A DNA stretch of 64,000 nt. It comes from Bacteroidales bacterium. Its GTDB lineage: Bacteria > Bacteroidota > Bacteroidia > Bacteroidales > 4484-276. Each line of letters begins with the position of its first letter. Position 1 is the first letter of the stretch. The notes under the pieces were generated by a model. The model had not been told where the DNA came from. It saw only the letters and a list, made by a program, of their open reading frames with translations, and did not search any database. The translations under genes were made by a program, and so were the position numbers. Where the stretch lies: the NCBI GenBank assembly GCA_035647615.1, contig DASRND010000007.1:62001-126000 (forward strand), given 5' to 3'. Below are positions 7,811 to 16,005 of the stretch, in pieces.

Positions 7811-8938
7811 CTAATGTTCCTGAATTTCATTGTATTCATCCTTACCATCGGTAAGCCATTCCAACGAAATCCGGACAAACGTATTTTCCTGATAATTATC
7901 TTTTTCAAAGAATAAACCAATATCGCCATTGGAAAGAACAGTCAGGGAAGAATAAGCAGAACCTCTTTCATAAATGGTTTTGCCTACCGTCCAGGTCTTG
8001 CCTTCGTCGTAACTAATTCTCAGAGTCATATTTACGCGATCGTCGGTGGATTTTGCATTTGCAAATAGCAGCCTGTTTTTGTCGGCACCATCATCGGTGC
8101 TGGTGTAGCGGATGATGCTTGCATTACAGCCCGGATCGATGAGCGCCGAATCAGCTGCAGAGTACCAGGTAGCACCCTGGTCTGTTGATGTATGAACGTA
8201 TCGGGTTCCTGAACCATTTACGCGGCTATTGATCATCCAGATGCCGTCGGCCAATTCGACCATTTTGGATTCGTCACCCGGCACAATTGACTTGCTGAAG
8301 AGCTGCCAGCTTTCACCATGGTCGTCACTGCCAAAAAGATGAAGCCCGTTTTCGAGATTCACAAGCGTGTGCAGCAGCTTCCCCGAACGGGTTTGGATGC
8401 CTCTGCCGGAAGTGATAAATTTAAAATCGTTGTGCCATTCGGGTTTAGAGATTTGTGAAGTAATATCAACAGACTCGCTCCAGGTTTTTCCGTTATCACG
8501 GCTTTGGGTAACCCGAAAATAATAGACGTCTTTTTCATTTTCTACATCCATGTAATTAAAAAACAAGAAAATGGTTCCCGTAACACGATCCACAATCATC
8601 GAAGGGTCGGAGGCAGACTGGCCTGCGGGATAATCGACAATGGTTTCGATGTCGGACCAGGACGCTCCGTTGTCGGCGCTGCGCCGCATCACAATGTTTA
8701 TGTCATCATTCCATTTCAGGTCGCCACAGGAAGGAACGCGCTCATCAATAGCCACCACCACATCTCCGTTGGGAGCCGTAACTATGGCCGGTATCCGGTA
8801 ACAGGCCACGCCGGGCTTTGCGTTTGAATCGAATAAATTTACAAATTTCAGGCTATCCTGCTGAGCTATTAGTTCGGCACTTTTTGATAAACTAAAAATG
8901 AAACCCAGGCAGATTAACACAAGGAATTTGTTTTTCAT
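7811..8938 (-). CDS. secreted exo-alpha-sialidase (GH33)
   Basis: A 375-residue sialidase. A signal peptide (about 1-25) is followed by the YRIPAI motif that carries the first arginine of the catalytic triad. At least five Asp-box repeats of the S/T-x-D-x-G-x-T-W type mark a six-bladed propeller (SADNGASWS, SRDNGKTWS, SDDHGESWQ, STDQGATWY, SYDEGKTWT). It would remove terminal sialic acid from glycans in the periplasm or outside the cell. No T9SS tail or carbohydrate-binding module is present. No sialic-acid uptake or catabolic gene lies nearby, so it may feed other organisms or expose underlying sugars for the alpha-galactosidase at 12221. Confidence 0.88.
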   Translation of the reverse strand: MKNKFLVLICLGFIFSLSKSAELIAQQDSLKFVNLFDSNAKPGVACYRIPAIVTAPNGDVVVAIDERVPSCGDLKWNDDINIVMRRSADNGASWSDIETIVDYPAGQSASDPSMIVDRVTGTIFLFFNYMDVENEKDVYYFRVTQSRDNGKTWSESVDITSQISKPEWHNDFKFITSGRGIQTRSGKLLHTLVNLENGLHLFGSDDHGESWQLFSKSIVPGDESKMVELADGIWMINSRVNGSGTRYVHTSTDQGATWYSAADSALIDPGCNASIIRYTSTDDGADKNRLLFANAKSTDDRVNMTLRISYDEGKTWTVGKTIYERGSAYSSLTVLSNGDIGLFFEKDNYQENTFVRISLEWLTDGKDEYNEIQEH

Positions 8939-9029
8939 CTGAAATGTATTTTTAAAAAACTATTTCCTTTCTCATCCCACCCGCCCTCTTTCTTGAGCAG
9001 GTTAAGGGTAGGATAAAAAAGTGAAGTTG

Positions 9030-10736
9030 CTAAAATTTATAAATGGTGCTTCCCTCTTTGATGGTCTCCATCACCTGAATGTTGACGATTTCCTCAGGCG
9101 GAATTTTCAATGGATTTTTATCAAGAATCACCAGATCGGCTAATTTTCCGACTTCTAAAGTTCCCTTGCTCTCCTCCTCAAAATATTGATATGCCGACCA
9201 TTCGGTGAGAGTTTTGAGCGCTATGTAGGGCGAGATGCGTTGATCCGGGCCTATTATATCTCCCGAACGGCTTGTGCGGTTGACGGCGGTATGCAAAATC
9301 ATTATCGAGCTGGCTGTGGCTACGGGGGCATCGTGATGTTCCGTAAAAATCATACCCCGATTGAGTGCCGAAACAGCAGGCGAAATGCGATAGGCGCGCT
9401 CTTTACCCAAGGTTTGGTCGCGGTGCCAGTCGCCCCAATAATAGGTGTGCATACCAAAAAAAGAAGGCATGATTCCTAATACTTTCATCGAATCGAGTTG
9501 ATCTTCCCGCACGGTCTGGGCATGGATCATCACCGTGCGCCGGTCGTCGTTTCCGTAATTGTTGGCGGCATGGCGAACAGCGTGAATAAACTGATCGCTT
9601 GAAGCATCGCCGTTGGTGTGCGCCAGTAGTTGCCAGTTGTATTTGAAAGCGGTATCTGCCAAAGCAAACACCAAATTTTCGTCTTCGTAAGCCGGATAGC
9701 CTCTGTAATCTTTGCTTTCGCCGGCCGGAGGAACTTTGTATGGCTCCGTAAGCCAGGCGGTTTTGCCTTGTGGCGATCCGTCGAGGCACAATTTTACACC
9801 TGCCACCCGATAATGATTGGAATAAGTGCTGCTCACGCCATGGTTTTTCATGTACTCCATTTCAGCCTCCAAATCGACATACGCAGCAACATCCAGAAAC
9901 AGCTCATCTTTTTCGCTGAGGGCTTTCCAGGTTTCCACCACCGATTTTGTAGCGCGTCCCTCCTGTGCGGTGGTAAAGCCAAAGGCAGCGTAATTTTTTA
10001 ATCCGGCTTTGGCAATAGCTTCGTTGGATTCCGGATCGAAATTTTTCAGGAAATTATATGCCGCATTAAAAAACGCAATCTCTTCCAAAACACCATCCGG
10101 CTGCTGGCTTCCGGCTATCCGTCTTATCACCCCGCCGACAGGATTGGGTGTGCCTGCATTGATATTGGCCATCTCCAGCCCTTTGTGATTCATCACGCCC
10201 AAATGCGTGGACTGATGAATCAATAGCACCGGAAACTCTGTGCTAATCTTATCCAGCTCATCAGCCAAAGGATGACGATGCTCGGCCAACTGTGCGTCGT
10301 CGTAGCCAAAGCCAACGATCCAACCCACTTTTCCAATGGCTTTCGGATTATCGTCAGCCCACGCTTTGGCCACCTCGATGAGTGCAGGAATGGAATTTCC
10401 TTCGCCATCGGGGGCAGGCAAAAGATTAGCTGCCAGCGACTGCAAGCCGGAAATCCACAGATGACTGTGAGGATCGATAAAACCAGGCAACAGCGTGCGC
10501 TGATTTAAATCGACAAGTACAGTCGAATCCCCTTTTAGTTTCATCGTCTCCGATTTGGTGCCAACGTAAAGGATTTTGCCATCCTTTGTTGCCATAGCTT
10601 CCATGTACTCGGGCGTTTCGCCACGCATGGTCAGGATGTCGCCTCCGTAATAAATAGCATCTGCTGAATCTTTAGGAGTTTGCTGACAAGCAAAAAACAG
10701 GCTTGCAATTGCAATTAATAAAAACACTTTTTTCAT
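9030..10736 (-). CDS. amidohydrolase lipoprotein (YtcJ family)
   Basis: A 568-residue metal-dependent hydrolase. The N-terminus is a lipoprotein signal (LFFAC, lipid-carrying C17). The amidohydrolase fold begins with DAIYYGGDILTMRG. Metal ligands are visible in GFIDPHSHLW and later in LLAHTNGDAS, MIHAQTV and FTEHHDAPVA, and the C-terminal beta domain has GKLADLVILDKNPL. YtcJ-like proteins are exoenzymes of uncertain substrate (amides, N-acyl compounds). It is flanked by the sialidase gene and a DsrE-like gene on the same strand with gaps of about 90 and 120 bp, so an operon is not clear. Confidence 0.87.
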   Translation of the reverse strand: MKKVFLLIAIASLFFACQQTPKDSADAIYYGGDILTMRGETPEYMEAMATKDGKILYVGTKSETMKLKGDSTVLVDLNQRTLLPGFIDPHSHLWISGLQSLAANLLPAPDGEGNSIPALIEVAKAWADDNPKAIGKVGWIVGFGYDDAQLAEHRHPLADELDKISTEFPVLLIHQSTHLGVMNHKGLEMANINAGTPNPVGGVIRRIAGSQQPDGVLEEIAFFNAAYNFLKNFDPESNEAIAKAGLKNYAAFGFTTAQEGRATKSVVETWKALSEKDELFLDVAAYVDLEAEMEYMKNHGVSSTYSNHYRVAGVKLCLDGSPQGKTAWLTEPYKVPPAGESKDYRGYPAYEDENLVFALADTAFKYNWQLLAHTNGDASSDQFIHAVRHAANNYGNDDRRTVMIHAQTVREDQLDSMKVLGIMPSFFGMHTYYWGDWHRDQTLGKERAYRISPAVSALNRGMIFTEHHDAPVATASSIMILHTAVNRTSRSGDIIGPDQRISPYIALKTLTEWSAYQYFEEESKGTLEVGKLADLVILDKNPLKIPPEEIVNIQVMETIKEGSTIYKF

Positions 10737-10855
10737 ACGCTCTGAAAGTTTATTGATTGATGCTTTACGAATGTTGATGATAATGATTGTAGTTTACGAA
10801 TGGATTAGTTTTTCAATTGTCGACGCGGACACTGCCACACAGAGACGATCTCGGG

Positions 10856-11212
10856 TTAAAATGTCAAGATTTTGTCGCTGTCGATCACCCAATCTGCCAA
10901 TGCTGGCATGGTCGATTTTTCAGCGCCATCGAAGTAGGGATGGTTTTTATAAATGCCACAGCGCGACATGCAAGTTCCGCAAACTTGTACCGCAACACCC
11001 TGCAATATTAAGTCGCGGAGCATTTGCGACAAATCCTGGTCGTATCCTTCGGGAGGTTTACAAACATCTCTGGCCATATCCACGGAATCGTTCATGAGAA
11101 AAATCCTGACCTCGTGTCCATTTTTTCTGAGGGTCTCGGCAAGCCTGAGGCCGTTCCAGGTTACATCGGTGTTGTCGTAAGGTTCTCTGTTAAAAACAAT
11201 TAATACTTTCAT
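10856..11212 (-). CDS. DsrE-family small sulfur-relay-like protein
   Basis: A 118-residue cytoplasmic protein starting MKVLIVFNREPYDNTD. The DsrE/DsrF fold is recognisable by its alternating strands and the cysteine-bearing segment VAVQVCGTCMSRCGI, where C-x2-C-x3-C could hold the active cysteine. Family members carry persulfide sulfur or act as small redox proteins. The start at 11212 was preferred to an ATG eight codons upstream because conserved sequence begins at MKVL. It has its own promoter at 11259-11288 and two operator-like palindromes further upstream, suggesting specific regulation. Confidence 0.82.
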   Translation of the reverse strand: MKVLIVFNREPYDNTDVTWNGLRLAETLRKNGHEVRIFLMNDSVDMARDVCKPPEGYDQDLSQMLRDLILQGVAVQVCGTCMSRCGIYKNHPYFDGAEKSTMPALADWVIDSDKILTF

Positions 11213-11258
11213 TGCTACTCTTTTAAGGATGATCAAATAAACCTATTTTCACTGCCGG

Positions 11259-11288
11259 CAAAACTATACTTTTTAGGCCAGCCAGCAA
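11259..11288 (-). promoter_or_regulatory. promoter of the DsrE-like gene
   Basis: Read on the minus strand, TTG (11286-11288), 19 bp, then TAGTTTTG (11259-11266). This matches the Bacteroidota -33/-7 layout. The leader would be about 40 bases. Confidence 0.55.
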
Positions 11289-11363
11289 CCCGAACGAGGG
11301 CTTTTGGTAGCAATGGATGGGTAACTCATTCATCATGTGGTAAAAAATGAAAAACCCGAATTC

Positions 11364-11379
11364 TTACGGTTGACCGTAA
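11364..11379. promoter_or_regulatory. palindromic operator-like site 1
   Basis: TTACGGT-TG-ACCGTAA, a perfect 7-bp inverted repeat around a two-base centre. It is followed by ATTTT, as is its second copy 32 bp downstream. It lies about 75 bp upstream of the DsrE promoter -33 box. Confidence 0.5.
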
Positions 11380-11395
11380 ATTTTAGCCATAATTC

Positions 11396-11411
11396 TTATG
11401 GTCAACCGTAA
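11396..11411. promoter_or_regulatory. palindromic operator-like site 2
   Basis: TTATGGT-CA-ACCGTAA, the same palindrome with one arm base changed and the centre inverted. Both copies are preceded by AATTC and followed by ATTTT. The 32-bp spacing is close to three helical turns, so both would face the same side of the DNA. Confidence 0.5.
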
Positions 11412-11475
11412 ATTTTCAGGTTTCGAAATCAAATACAACAAGGCGAAATTGGAGCCTCTTTTCTTTTGGGGTTTC

Positions 11476-11514
11476 TTTTTAGACGTTTCGAGGTCCTCCG
11501 GACACTCGAAAGTC
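11476..11514. repeat. dispersed 39-bp repeat, copy 1
   Basis: TTTTTAGA, TTTCGAG, CGGAC, CTCG and AAGTC occur in the same order and spacing as at 12184-12222. The two copies lie at the 3' sides of the minus-strand genes at 11566 and 12221. Confidence 0.5.
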
Positions 11515-11565
11515 TGAGGGCAGGCGGCAACTTTCTATCGTCCGACGAAGGAGGACATAGAAACG

Positions 11566-12120
11566 TTAAAAGTCAAATAAAGCTTCAACCAGATAATACT
11601 CCTTTGTTTCTGAATTCTTTTTGGTGAGTCTGCCCTTTTTATCAAGCTCGGCAATGCGCTCCTTTTCCTGATCGCTGAAGGAGATTTCGGATAACAATGC
11701 ATCCAAAGAAAATTCATGGATTTCAGCTGACAGATCCAAACTAAAATAGAGGATGGTTTTTGTGTCAGGAATAATCATGTCGCCAAGGATGATGGTGTCG
11801 TCTTTTGTGATACAGTAGATGGCTATCCGGTCGTTGGAATAATCCACTTTCATCGGCACATCGCCCCGCACCCGATATAAATCACCCTTCTCGTTCTGGT
11901 ATCCCCAAATTGACGACATCAGTATTCGAGTCCTTTTGTTGGCGTCGTCCTTTACAATAAGATAGTTCTCCAGATTTGGGCCTGCTTCGCCTGTTTTATG
12001 GTAAGCATCGAACACTCCATTAGAATAATCCAGGTAGGAATTAAAAACCTTAACTTGTCCAAAAGCAGAAAATGGATAAGCCAAAGCCAAAAATGAAATG
12101 AGCATTACCACGTTTTTCAT
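11566..12120 (-). CDS. secreted protein of unknown function
   Basis: A 184-residue protein with a signal peptide (about 1-22, ending SAFGQ). The mature part is rich in charged residues and predicted strands (VKVFNSYLDYSNG, NRIAIYCIT-like segments) and has a charged helical end (DQEKERIAELDKKGRLTKKN). I recognise no domain. It is monocistronic on the minus strand between the DsrE-like gene and the alpha-galactosidase gene, and both flanks carry copies of a 39-bp repeat. Confidence 0.6.
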   Translation of the reverse strand: MKNVVMLISFLALAYPFSAFGQVKVFNSYLDYSNGVFDAYHKTGEAGPNLENYLIVKDDANKRTRILMSSIWGYQNEKGDLYRVRGDVPMKVDYSNDRIAIYCITKDDTIILGDMIIPDTKTILYFSLDLSAEIHEFSLDALLSEISFSDQEKERIAELDKKGRLTKKNSETKEYYLVEALFDF

Positions 12121-12183
12121 ACCTGTTGATTTTTTGAGTTGCTGGCGAAGGTAAGAAGTATTTCAAAAAAAAGGTTTTTCTGT

Positions 12184-12222
12184 TTTTTAGATATTTCGAG
12201 ATTCTGCGGACGCTCGCAAGTC
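12184..12222. repeat. dispersed 39-bp repeat, copy 2
   Basis: Second copy of the repeat at 11476-11514, in the same orientation. It overlaps the last two bases of the alpha-galactosidase gene and lies upstream of the secreted-protein gene at 11566. Confidence 0.5.
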
Positions 12223-13390
12223 ACTCCGTTTTTAAAACAACCACCCCATGTGCCGGGATTGTAAATTGTCGTCCCTCCCCTATTTTGCCTAGATTTTCAT
12301 GAAGCCACAAATCTCTTAATTGACAATGGGTTTCTACCCCAATCATTTCGGGAGAAAGATAAAAATCAATTTCCTGCTCCCCACGATTCATCAACGCGAC
12401 AGCTTTCGATTTACCATCAACGCCCAGCGGCTTAAGCCAGATTTCGAGATTATCTTGCGAAAATATCCTGGTTGCTTGCCGGTAGCCGATATCCTGACTG
12501 AGCGCTATCAATTCCTGGTTGGTAAGTATTTCTATCGTTTCCGCTGACATCGATCGCAAGTCGTTTCCGGCCAGAAGCGGCGAATTGAGCATGCACCACA
12601 TCGAAAAATGCGTCTTGTCTTCGTCGTAGCTCATGCCTCTTCCTACCTGTAGCATATCCATGTCGTTGTAATGGCCCGCGGATGCATACTTATAAAGCTC
12701 CACATTCAAATCGATGATGTGTAGGATTGACGAAAACGAAGCATCTATGTCGCCGGATATGCGCCAGGAGTCGGCTTTCTTAGTAACCCATTCTCCCGGA
12801 AACTGCCACCGGCAAACATTAAAAACAATATTTGAATCCAAGCTTTTTACATGGTCGATAATCCGGACGTACTCCGTCTCTTCGTCGAGCTTCATTTGTT
12901 CGGCGCCACACCAATCGACTTTTAAGAAATCAAAGCCCCATTTATTAAAAAAGAGATGGCAATCCTGCTCCAGGTAGCCATAAAGCCCGACGCCAATTCC
13001 ATTTTTATCATCATCCCAAATAGAACCACACGTGTTGCGGCCGGCATCCGAATAAATTCCGGCTTTCAGATTTTTGGAATGAATGTAATCCGCCAGCGAT
13101 TTCATGCCTGACGGAAACTTGGTGCTATCGACGAAAATTTGCCCCGATAAATCGCGTCCGCCAAAATATCCGTCATCGATATTAATAAAGCGATATCCGG
13201 CATCCCAAAGCCCGGAAGTAACCAGCGCATCGGCCTGCTGGCGAATCATCGCTTCATCAATGTTGGTTCTGAAATTATTCCAACTGCTCCACCCCATAAT
13301 CGGGGCTTTGGCCGATTGGCCATAAAGCGCAGCGGCCATTAAAACCAGCAGCGATAAGAATAGGATTTTGATTTGGATGATGTTTTTCAT
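12221..13390 (-). CDS. secreted alpha-galactosidase (GH27)
   Basis: A 389-residue glycoside hydrolase of clan GH-D. A signal peptide ends near ALYGQ; the mature enzyme starts with APIMGWSSWNNF, the GH27 signature. Other conserved parts are NIDDGYFGGRD, GIYSDAGRNTC, and FDFLKVDWCGA, whose Asp is the expected nucleophile. The acid/base Asp is likely in RISGDID. The ATG at 13390 (MKNII) is preferred to one 22 codons upstream because it gives a clean signal peptide. The enzyme would remove terminal alpha-galactose. The C-terminal beta-sandwich ends with TIPAHGVVVLKTE. Confidence 0.9.
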   Translation of the reverse strand: MKNIIQIKILFLSLLVLMAAALYGQSAKAPIMGWSSWNNFRTNIDEAMIRQQADALVTSGLWDAGYRFINIDDGYFGGRDLSGQIFVDSTKFPSGMKSLADYIHSKNLKAGIYSDAGRNTCGSIWDDDKNGIGVGLYGYLEQDCHLFFNKWGFDFLKVDWCGAEQMKLDEETEYVRIIDHVKSLDSNIVFNVCRWQFPGEWVTKKADSWRISGDIDASFSSILHIIDLNVELYKYASAGHYNDMDMLQVGRGMSYDEDKTHFSMWCMLNSPLLAGNDLRSMSAETIEILTNQELIALSQDIGYRQATRIFSQDNLEIWLKPLGVDGKSKAVALMNRGEQEIDFYLSPEMIGVETHCQLRDLWLHENLGKIGEGRQFTIPAHGVVVLKTE

Positions 13391-13412
13391 ACAGTTTTTA
13401 CCAAAATTGTTT

Positions 13413-15230
13413 TTACAAATCTGATTCCTCTTGATAAATTCGGGAAACATCCTCAATGTTGCCTTCGGCCTTACCGTTTTTTTGTAACGATTTCAGCCAT
13501 GACTCGATGAAGATATGACTGGTGGCGCTGCACGCCTGAAGCCCGTATGAATAGGGTCGCAGGCCTGCGGTGTGCGTGAAAGCAATGTCGTGAATGCAGT
13601 TGTTAGGCTCACCATTCGCGTCGATTATTCTATAGCTGGCATCTACACCAACACCATCAAGTTGAAGGAAGTACTGATTGTTTTCTTTAATAATCTGTTG
13701 CTGCTCCGATTCGTCAATCTTTTCGGCGTTTTTTGAATCTGCAAATTTTACTCGTGCCGGACGTATCACACCCTCCTCCTTCAGTCGGCTGAAAGGAAAA
13801 ATATCGTAGTTGACCGGCTTTTGTCCGCCACAATTGATGAACATGCCGTAGCTATAGGTTTTAACATCCTCTCCGTTGCTGACCTTTACTGTAGTAGAAC
13901 CTGGTTTCTGTTTTTCAGAAATCTCTACCCTTCCTTTCACCAACGACAATTTGCCGGCATCGTTCAAAGCCAGCAACAGATTGGCCGACGGAAGCGGCAT
14001 GGCTGCAATTACATTCATCAGAAAAGACCTTAATTCTTTATTAAAAAACAAATGATCCTCGGCAGGCATAAGCTCCGCATGGAAATTGAGTGCATACATC
14101 AGGTCGTCGGTGACTTCTTTCCAATGAATTGGTTTATCTTTTTTAACCGACTTTTCGGCTTTTTGCATTTCAAGGCGCATGCCTTCAAACGGATTATCAT
14201 ATTCATGCTGCCGGCTCATGCAGGTAATAAAATCTTTAAAAACAAAATCCGGCTCCGACATACGGCTCACCATTTCCGGCATCTTATCCTTCTCGAATGC
14301 TTTTATTAACGCGGGTTTGCAAATTTTTTCGAAATAAACATCCAACCTTAAAAAGCCATTTTTATCGATTAAATCAAAAAGGAAATCGCGTTTGAAATGG
14401 CGATAAATTTCCCGCATAGGTTCCTGCTGTTCGTATTGAAGGTGAGGCAACCACCCATGGGCGTCATGCATTATCAAACTAAACTTCTTGGTTCCAGTGC
14501 GCGGAATGTATGTCAGGCCGCCGTCGTCGGAAGCTTCGAAGACACCGTGCCTTCTCGACAGCGACGACACCACATCGAATGCGCTTAGTGACGCGCCTAA
14601 AATCCCGATTTCGAAATTAAAAATCTGATCCTTTTTGGGTAAAATTCTGGCGATGGGCCATGGGGAACAGAAATAACCCTGATCAGGTTTATCCGAATTT
14701 TCCCACCAATGGCCCGTTGAGATAACTACCGTAGATGCGGCGTAGGAGCTGCCGGCGCCATATCGAACGCTGGCTTTATTTTGTTCTGAATCGTAGGAAA
14801 TATCGGTTACCTCGCTTTGCGGAAAGTCTTTAACCGTTATCCCGCCTGCCTTTATTGCATCCACAAGCACACTGTATTGCGCACCCAGATAGCTGCCCAG
14901 CGTCAACCGGCTGTAAATTCCGTACTCACTGATGTCGGCTTTTTGTATGCCAAAACCCTTCAAAATATTGTCGTCCTGCTTTTTGAGCCACTCAGCAAAG
15001 CTTTCGGTAAGTGCAGGTATTTCTTCGGAGGTGATGTTGGCCATGTTAAAATAATCGGTGGTGTGCGGGCTGTAAGGCATGCCCAACCCCATGATTTGCT
15101 CTTTTTCAAAAATGGCAATTTCATCTACGAATTGCTTAAACGCGTCGAGGTTGTCCAAAAAATGTTTTAGCAAAAATACCGTGGAAGCGCCACTTCCGAT
15201 GATTGCCAGGTTTATTTTCTTTGGTTTCAT
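13413..15230 (-). CDS. FAD/NAD(P)-binding protein
   Basis: A 605-residue flavoprotein. The N-terminal dinucleotide-binding motif NLAIIGSGASTVFLLKHF is followed by AIFEKEQIMGLGMPYSPH, typical of the FAD-NAD(P)-binding family (NAD_binding_9) related to ornithine hydroxylases and HI0933-like proteins. A second nucleotide-binding turn is EIGILGASLSAFDVVSSL around residue 210, and IAFTHTAGLRPYSYGLQAC lies near the C-terminus. The substrate is unknown; relatives act as oxidoreductases or monooxygenases. Its stop lies 22 bp before the GH27 start, so the two may be cotranscribed, without an obvious functional link. Confidence 0.78.
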   Translation of the reverse strand: MKPKKINLAIIGSGASTVFLLKHFLDNLDAFKQFVDEIAIFEKEQIMGLGMPYSPHTTDYFNMANITSEEIPALTESFAEWLKKQDDNILKGFGIQKADISEYGIYSRLTLGSYLGAQYSVLVDAIKAGGITVKDFPQSEVTDISYDSEQNKASVRYGAGSSYAASTVVISTGHWWENSDKPDQGYFCSPWPIARILPKKDQIFNFEIGILGASLSAFDVVSSLSRRHGVFEASDDGGLTYIPRTGTKKFSLIMHDAHGWLPHLQYEQQEPMREIYRHFKRDFLFDLIDKNGFLRLDVYFEKICKPALIKAFEKDKMPEMVSRMSEPDFVFKDFITCMSRQHEYDNPFEGMRLEMQKAEKSVKKDKPIHWKEVTDDLMYALNFHAELMPAEDHLFFNKELRSFLMNVIAAMPLPSANLLLALNDAGKLSLVKGRVEISEKQKPGSTTVKVSNGEDVKTYSYGMFINCGGQKPVNYDIFPFSRLKEEGVIRPARVKFADSKNAEKIDESEQQQIIKENNQYFLQLDGVGVDASYRIIDANGEPNNCIHDIAFTHTAGLRPYSYGLQACSATSHIFIESWLKSLQKNGKAEGNIEDVSRIYQEESDL

Positions 15231-15395
15231 AAATTAAAGAATTAAGAATTCTAAAAAGCTTTAAACCACAAATCTCCCAAATCCATTTTTGTTTTTGAAC
15301 TTATTTGAAGTCACCTGCTTGGTCGCTACTTCGTTTTTGACGGTGGCAGATGATATTAGGAGATTCCCCGCTGCACTCAAGTAAAATACTTCCCC

Positions 15396-15839
15396 CTATC
15401 TTTTATTCTCAAAAAACTTACGGAGCAAGGCGGCGCATTGCGCTTCCATTATGCCTCCGGTAATAATCGTTTTGGGATGTGTGGGCGAAGGCTGCAAGCG
15501 CATAAATCCACGTTTGGGATCAGAAGCACCGAAGAAGATTTGTTCTATTTGCGTCCAGAAGGCGGCGCCGGCACACATCACACAAGGCTCCAGGGTTACA
15601 TAAAGGCGGCATCCTTCGAGGTATTTGCTGCCCAAATAATTGCTGGCAGCCGTAAAAGCCTGCATCTCGGCATGGGCCGTTGCATCGGTAAGCTGCTCGG
15701 TGAGGTTGTGCGCCCGTGCGATGATGCGATCGTTGCACACCACCACCGCCCCTACCGGCACCTCGTCTTTGTCGTAAGCCTGCTGCGCCTCTTTCAGCGC
15801 CTCTTTCATAAAAAATTCGTGTGTGTAAAGATCGAGCAT
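15396..15839 (-). CDS. tadA: tRNA-specific adenosine deaminase TadA
   Basis: A 147-residue zinc deaminase. HAE (H56, E58) and PCVMC (C86, C89) supply the zinc ligands and catalytic glutamate, and VPVGAVVV sits in front as in TadA. TadA converts A34 to inosine in the tRNA-Arg(ACG) anticodon. Related cytosine or guanine deaminases share the motif, but length and the ASDPKRGFMRLQPSPTHP loop favour TadA. It is on the minus strand downstream of the symporter gene, separated by a gap that contains heptamer repeats. Confidence 0.85.
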   Translation of the reverse strand: MLDLYTHEFFMKEALKEAQQAYDKDEVPVGAVVVCNDRIIARAHNLTEQLTDATAHAEMQAFTAASNYLGSKYLEGCRLYVTLEPCVMCAGAAFWTQIEQIFFGASDPKRGFMRLQPSPTHPKTIITGGIMEAQCAALLRKFFENKR

Positions 15840-15965
15840 AATGGATAATTGTTAATCGTTCATGGTTCATTGCGATCCGCCGGCTGGCGGAGAAGCAATC
15901 TGTTTACTTCTTTTTTAATCGTTAATCGTTAATCCATTCGACTACACTCAGGGCAGGCAAAATGC

Positions 15966-16005
15966 GCAACCCGCAACCCGCAACCCGCAACCCGTAACCC
16001 GTAAC
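15966..16005. repeat. heptanucleotide tandem array
   Basis: Four units of GCAACCC, one GTAACCC and a partial GTAAC, starting at the base after the symporter stop codon (that gene ends at 16006 on the minus strand). Upstream, around 15914-15932, AATCGTT is repeated as well. The same combination, inverted, follows the PBP1C stop codon at 39610-39660. Confidence 0.75.

Larger units (their letters stand above)
11213..11565. other. 353-bp intergenic region with regulatory sites and a repeat
   Basis: The gap separates two minus-strand genes. It holds the DsrE-gene promoter (11259-11288), two palindromes (11364-11379 and 11396-11411) and a dispersed repeat (11476-11514). No open frame of interest is seen. 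Confidence 0.6.
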
